A stretch of DNA of 33,533 nt, taken from Bacteroidales bacterium. Its GTDB lineage: Bacteria > Bacteroidota > Bacteroidia > Bacteroidales > Lentimicrobiaceae. This document shows positions 32,388 through 33,533 of the stretch, one piece after another. Numbering within the stretch: the stretch's first letter is position 1; every line of letters starts with the position of its first letter. A program made the translations under genes and the position numbers. The stretch spans positions 1 through 33,533 of the forward strand of contig JAGXGB010000056.1 of the NCBI GenBank assembly GCA_024636955.1, written 5' to 3'. Under the pieces are notes generated by a model. That model was not told the DNA's origin, searched no databases, and saw only the letters and a program-made list of their open reading frames with translations.

Positions 32388-32878
32388 AAAGGCCAGAAAT
32401 GGTTATCAAACCAAATTTCCTCTTTCAATGATTCATTGAGTTCATGCAGTATTTTATGATGCCCCTGCTCCCATTCGGTCAACCACAGATATAAAGCCTT
32501 TTCGTTTTCGTCAGTGGCTTCTTTTGCCCGACTTGAATATACCTGAATAGCCTTGGTTTCCATGTCAATGGCTGCTGATATCGCTGCTGCTTCAAAACTT
32601 GCTGCTGATATTGACTTCTTAATATCTTCAGTCAAAACAAGGTCAGTAACACCATTTGGAAACACAGGTGCAAACTTTTCAAATGTTTTTCCTTTTGTGT
32701 AATTAAGATACTGCTCAGATAGAAACTTAATGTGTGTTTTTTCCTCATCAGCCATCATGTTAAAGATCTTTTTAACTTCAGGACTGCTGGTCTGTTCAGC
32801 TACTGTTGTGTAGAATGCGGCACCACGACGCTCAAGCAGAATCGCGGTCTTTAGAATTTCAATAGCCTTTGCTTCCAT
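32384..32878 (-). CDS. Ferritin-like / rubrerythrin-domain protein
   Basis: 164 residues, a four-helix bundle with duplicated diiron ligands: E16 (LLERRGA), E46-x-x-H49 (DEEKTH), E107 (DMETKA) and E137-x-x-H140 (EWEQGHH), the rubrerythrin pattern. No C-terminal rubredoxin zinc ribbon (no CxxC), so it is the short erythrin-type form. The C-terminus ends in an aromatic WFDNHFWPF tail. Likely role: diiron peroxide reduction or iron handling in the cytoplasm, in an organism coping with oxygen stress; the electron donor is unknown. Convergent with the HExxH gene (stops overlap) and divergent from the kinase gene. Confidence 0.9.
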   Translation of the reverse strand: MEAKAIEILKTAILLERRGAAFYTTVAEQTSSPEVKKIFNMMADEEKTHIKFLSEQYLNYTKGKTFEKFAPVFPNGVTDLVLTEDIKKSISAASFEAAAISAAIDMETKAIQVYSSRAKEATDENEKALYLWLTEWEQGHHKILHELNESLKEEIWFDNHFWPF

Positions 32879-32915
32879 GTATTTTTTGGTTTTAATGTTG
32901 ACTTTGGTGCATTAA

Positions 32916-32923
32916 CAAAGATG
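32916..32923 (-). promoter_or_regulatory. Weak -7 candidate CATCTTTG
   Basis: Seven of eight bases of TAnnTTTG on the minus strand, 38 nt before the ferritin-like gene start. No clear -33 partner. Confidence 0.25.
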
Positions 32924-32993
32924 TTGTAAAAATGATTAATGTAAAAATTGATTAATACCTGTCGGGGCTCAACGCCAGCTTGCAGCTTTTAAC

Positions 32994-33001
32994 TAAATTT
33001 G
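32994..33001 (+). promoter_or_regulatory. Candidate -7 element TAAATTTG
   Basis: Exact TAnnTTTG match 18 nt upstream of the kinase-like ATG at 33020; the -33 position has no TTTG. Confidence 0.4.
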
Positions 33002-33019
33002 CATTAAAGCATAAATATA

Positions 33020-33507
33020 ATGAATTCTCCTGAAACTGCAATAACCGAACTCTATAAATCATACACCGGTATCTATCCTGAAAAAATCACTGCACTAGCA
33101 GCTTCAGGGTCTGACAGGCAATACTTCCGCCTGTTTGGGTCAGGGAGAACTATCATAGGCACTTATAATGAAACGCTTAAAGAAAATGAAGCGTTCATTT
33201 ATTTCAGCCGCCAATTTAAATCAAACAGCCTTCCGGTACCTGAAGTGCTGTTTGTAGGTGATGGCAAACGCGCTTACCTTCAAACTGACCTTGGTGATGA
33301 TTCATTGTTTTCAATACTTTCAGCTAATGGGTTGAATGATGATGTTGTCTGGTACTATTCTGATGTAATAAAACAACTACCTGCATTCCAATTAAAAGGA
33401 ACTCAAAACCTTGACCTGTCGTATTGTTATCCCCGCAAGAGCTTCGACCGACAAAGCATGATGTGGGACCTTAATTACTTCAAATATTACTTTGCCCGGT
33501 TATCGGG
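33020..33507 (+). CDS. AmgK-like phosphotransferase, N-terminal part (cut by contig end)
   Basis: 162 codons from the ATG at 33020, open to the end of genuine sequence. The start MNSPETAITELYKSYTGIYP leads to ALAASGSDRQYFRLFG, the glycine-rich phosphate loop typical of cell-wall sugar kinases of the AmgK group (aminoglycoside phosphotransferase fold). The lysine-equivalent strand, the ENEAFIYFSRQF helix and SLPVPEVLFV...YLQTDLGDDSLF hinge all fit. The catalytic loop would lie downstream and is missing. Relatives phosphorylate N-acetylmuramate or GlcNAc at C1 for peptidoglycan recycling; the substrate here is inferred from family only. Confidence 0.75.
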
Positions 33508-33533
33508 CTGTCTCTTATACACATCTCCGAGCC
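33508..33533 (+). other. Nextera (Tn5) sequencing adapter, artefact
   Basis: CTGTCTCTTATACACATCT (33508-33526) is the exact 19-bp Tn5 mosaic end, followed by CCGAGCC, the start of the Nextera read-2 adapter. It is untrimmed library sequence, not genome. Confidence 0.97.

Noticed and set aside
33508..33533. Genuine Tn5/IS50 end
   Set aside because: The mosaic end lies at the very contig edge and continues into the Nextera read-2 adapter, which is a library artefact.
1..33533. tRNA, rRNA, prophage or insertion sequence
   Set aside because: No cloverleaf, rRNA segment, integrase or transposase gene was recognised on either strand.

Overview
The window (about 40% G+C) reads as a stretch of a Bacteroidota chromosome. 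The evidence is type IX secretion (T9SS) C-terminal sorting domains of both type A and type B, SprB/PKD-rich giant secreted proteins, a lipoprotein with a CNKDDD-type surface export signal, DUF4402 proteins, and promoter -7 elements of the TAnnTTTG form. It is a contig end: the last 26 bases (33508-33533) are Nextera/Tn5 library adapter, so genuine genome sequence stops at about 33507. The genus cannot be resolved from the sequence alone.

Layout. 1-4000 (minus strand): the 5' end of a secreted protein, a large type B T9SS multidomain protein and a small secreted protein. 4001-4340: no convincing gene. 4341-10365 (minus): a YbdG-type mechanosensitive channel, an ArnT-like GT39 glycosyltransferase, a SUI1/YciH protein, a diacylglycerol-kinase-like lipid kinase and a BcrAB-like ABC exporter pair. 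10577-11455 (minus): a surface lipoprotein closed by a 46-bp palindromic terminator. 11823-13634 (plus): cysK and cysE abutting, the two-step cysteine pathway. 13957-15336 (plus): an NtrC-family response regulator with an altered GAFTGA loop. 15555-25371 (plus): the most interesting locus, a chaperone-usher-like pilus system. 25478-31418 (plus): a GNAT acetyltransferase and a thioester-type alpha-2-macroglobulin lipoprotein. 31542-33507: a membrane HExxH protein preceded by an 11-bp tandem repeat array, a convergent rubrerythrin-like protein and the start of an AmgK-like sugar kinase.

The candidate system is at 15555-25371. Four small secreted proteins (three DUF4402-like, one shorter relative) end in the C-terminal signature of chaperone-usher pilins: a glycine 14 residues from the end, alternating hydrophobic residues and, in three of four, a penultimate tyrosine. 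With them lie a PapD-like periplasmic chaperone, an 867-residue usher-like outer-membrane protein and a 1228-residue adhesin-like protein carrying a T9SS type A sorting domain. Hairpins follow the first three subunit genes, as if to set subunit dosage above chaperone and usher. The last subunit gene appears to lack the N-terminal donor strand and could be a terminal subunit. The response-regulator gene next door, with a perfect 15-bp inverted repeat before its start and paired GTAAA-N5-TTTAC sites after its stop, is a plausible regulator. Subunit polymerisation, usher function and regulation are inferences; gene order and motifs are visible directly.
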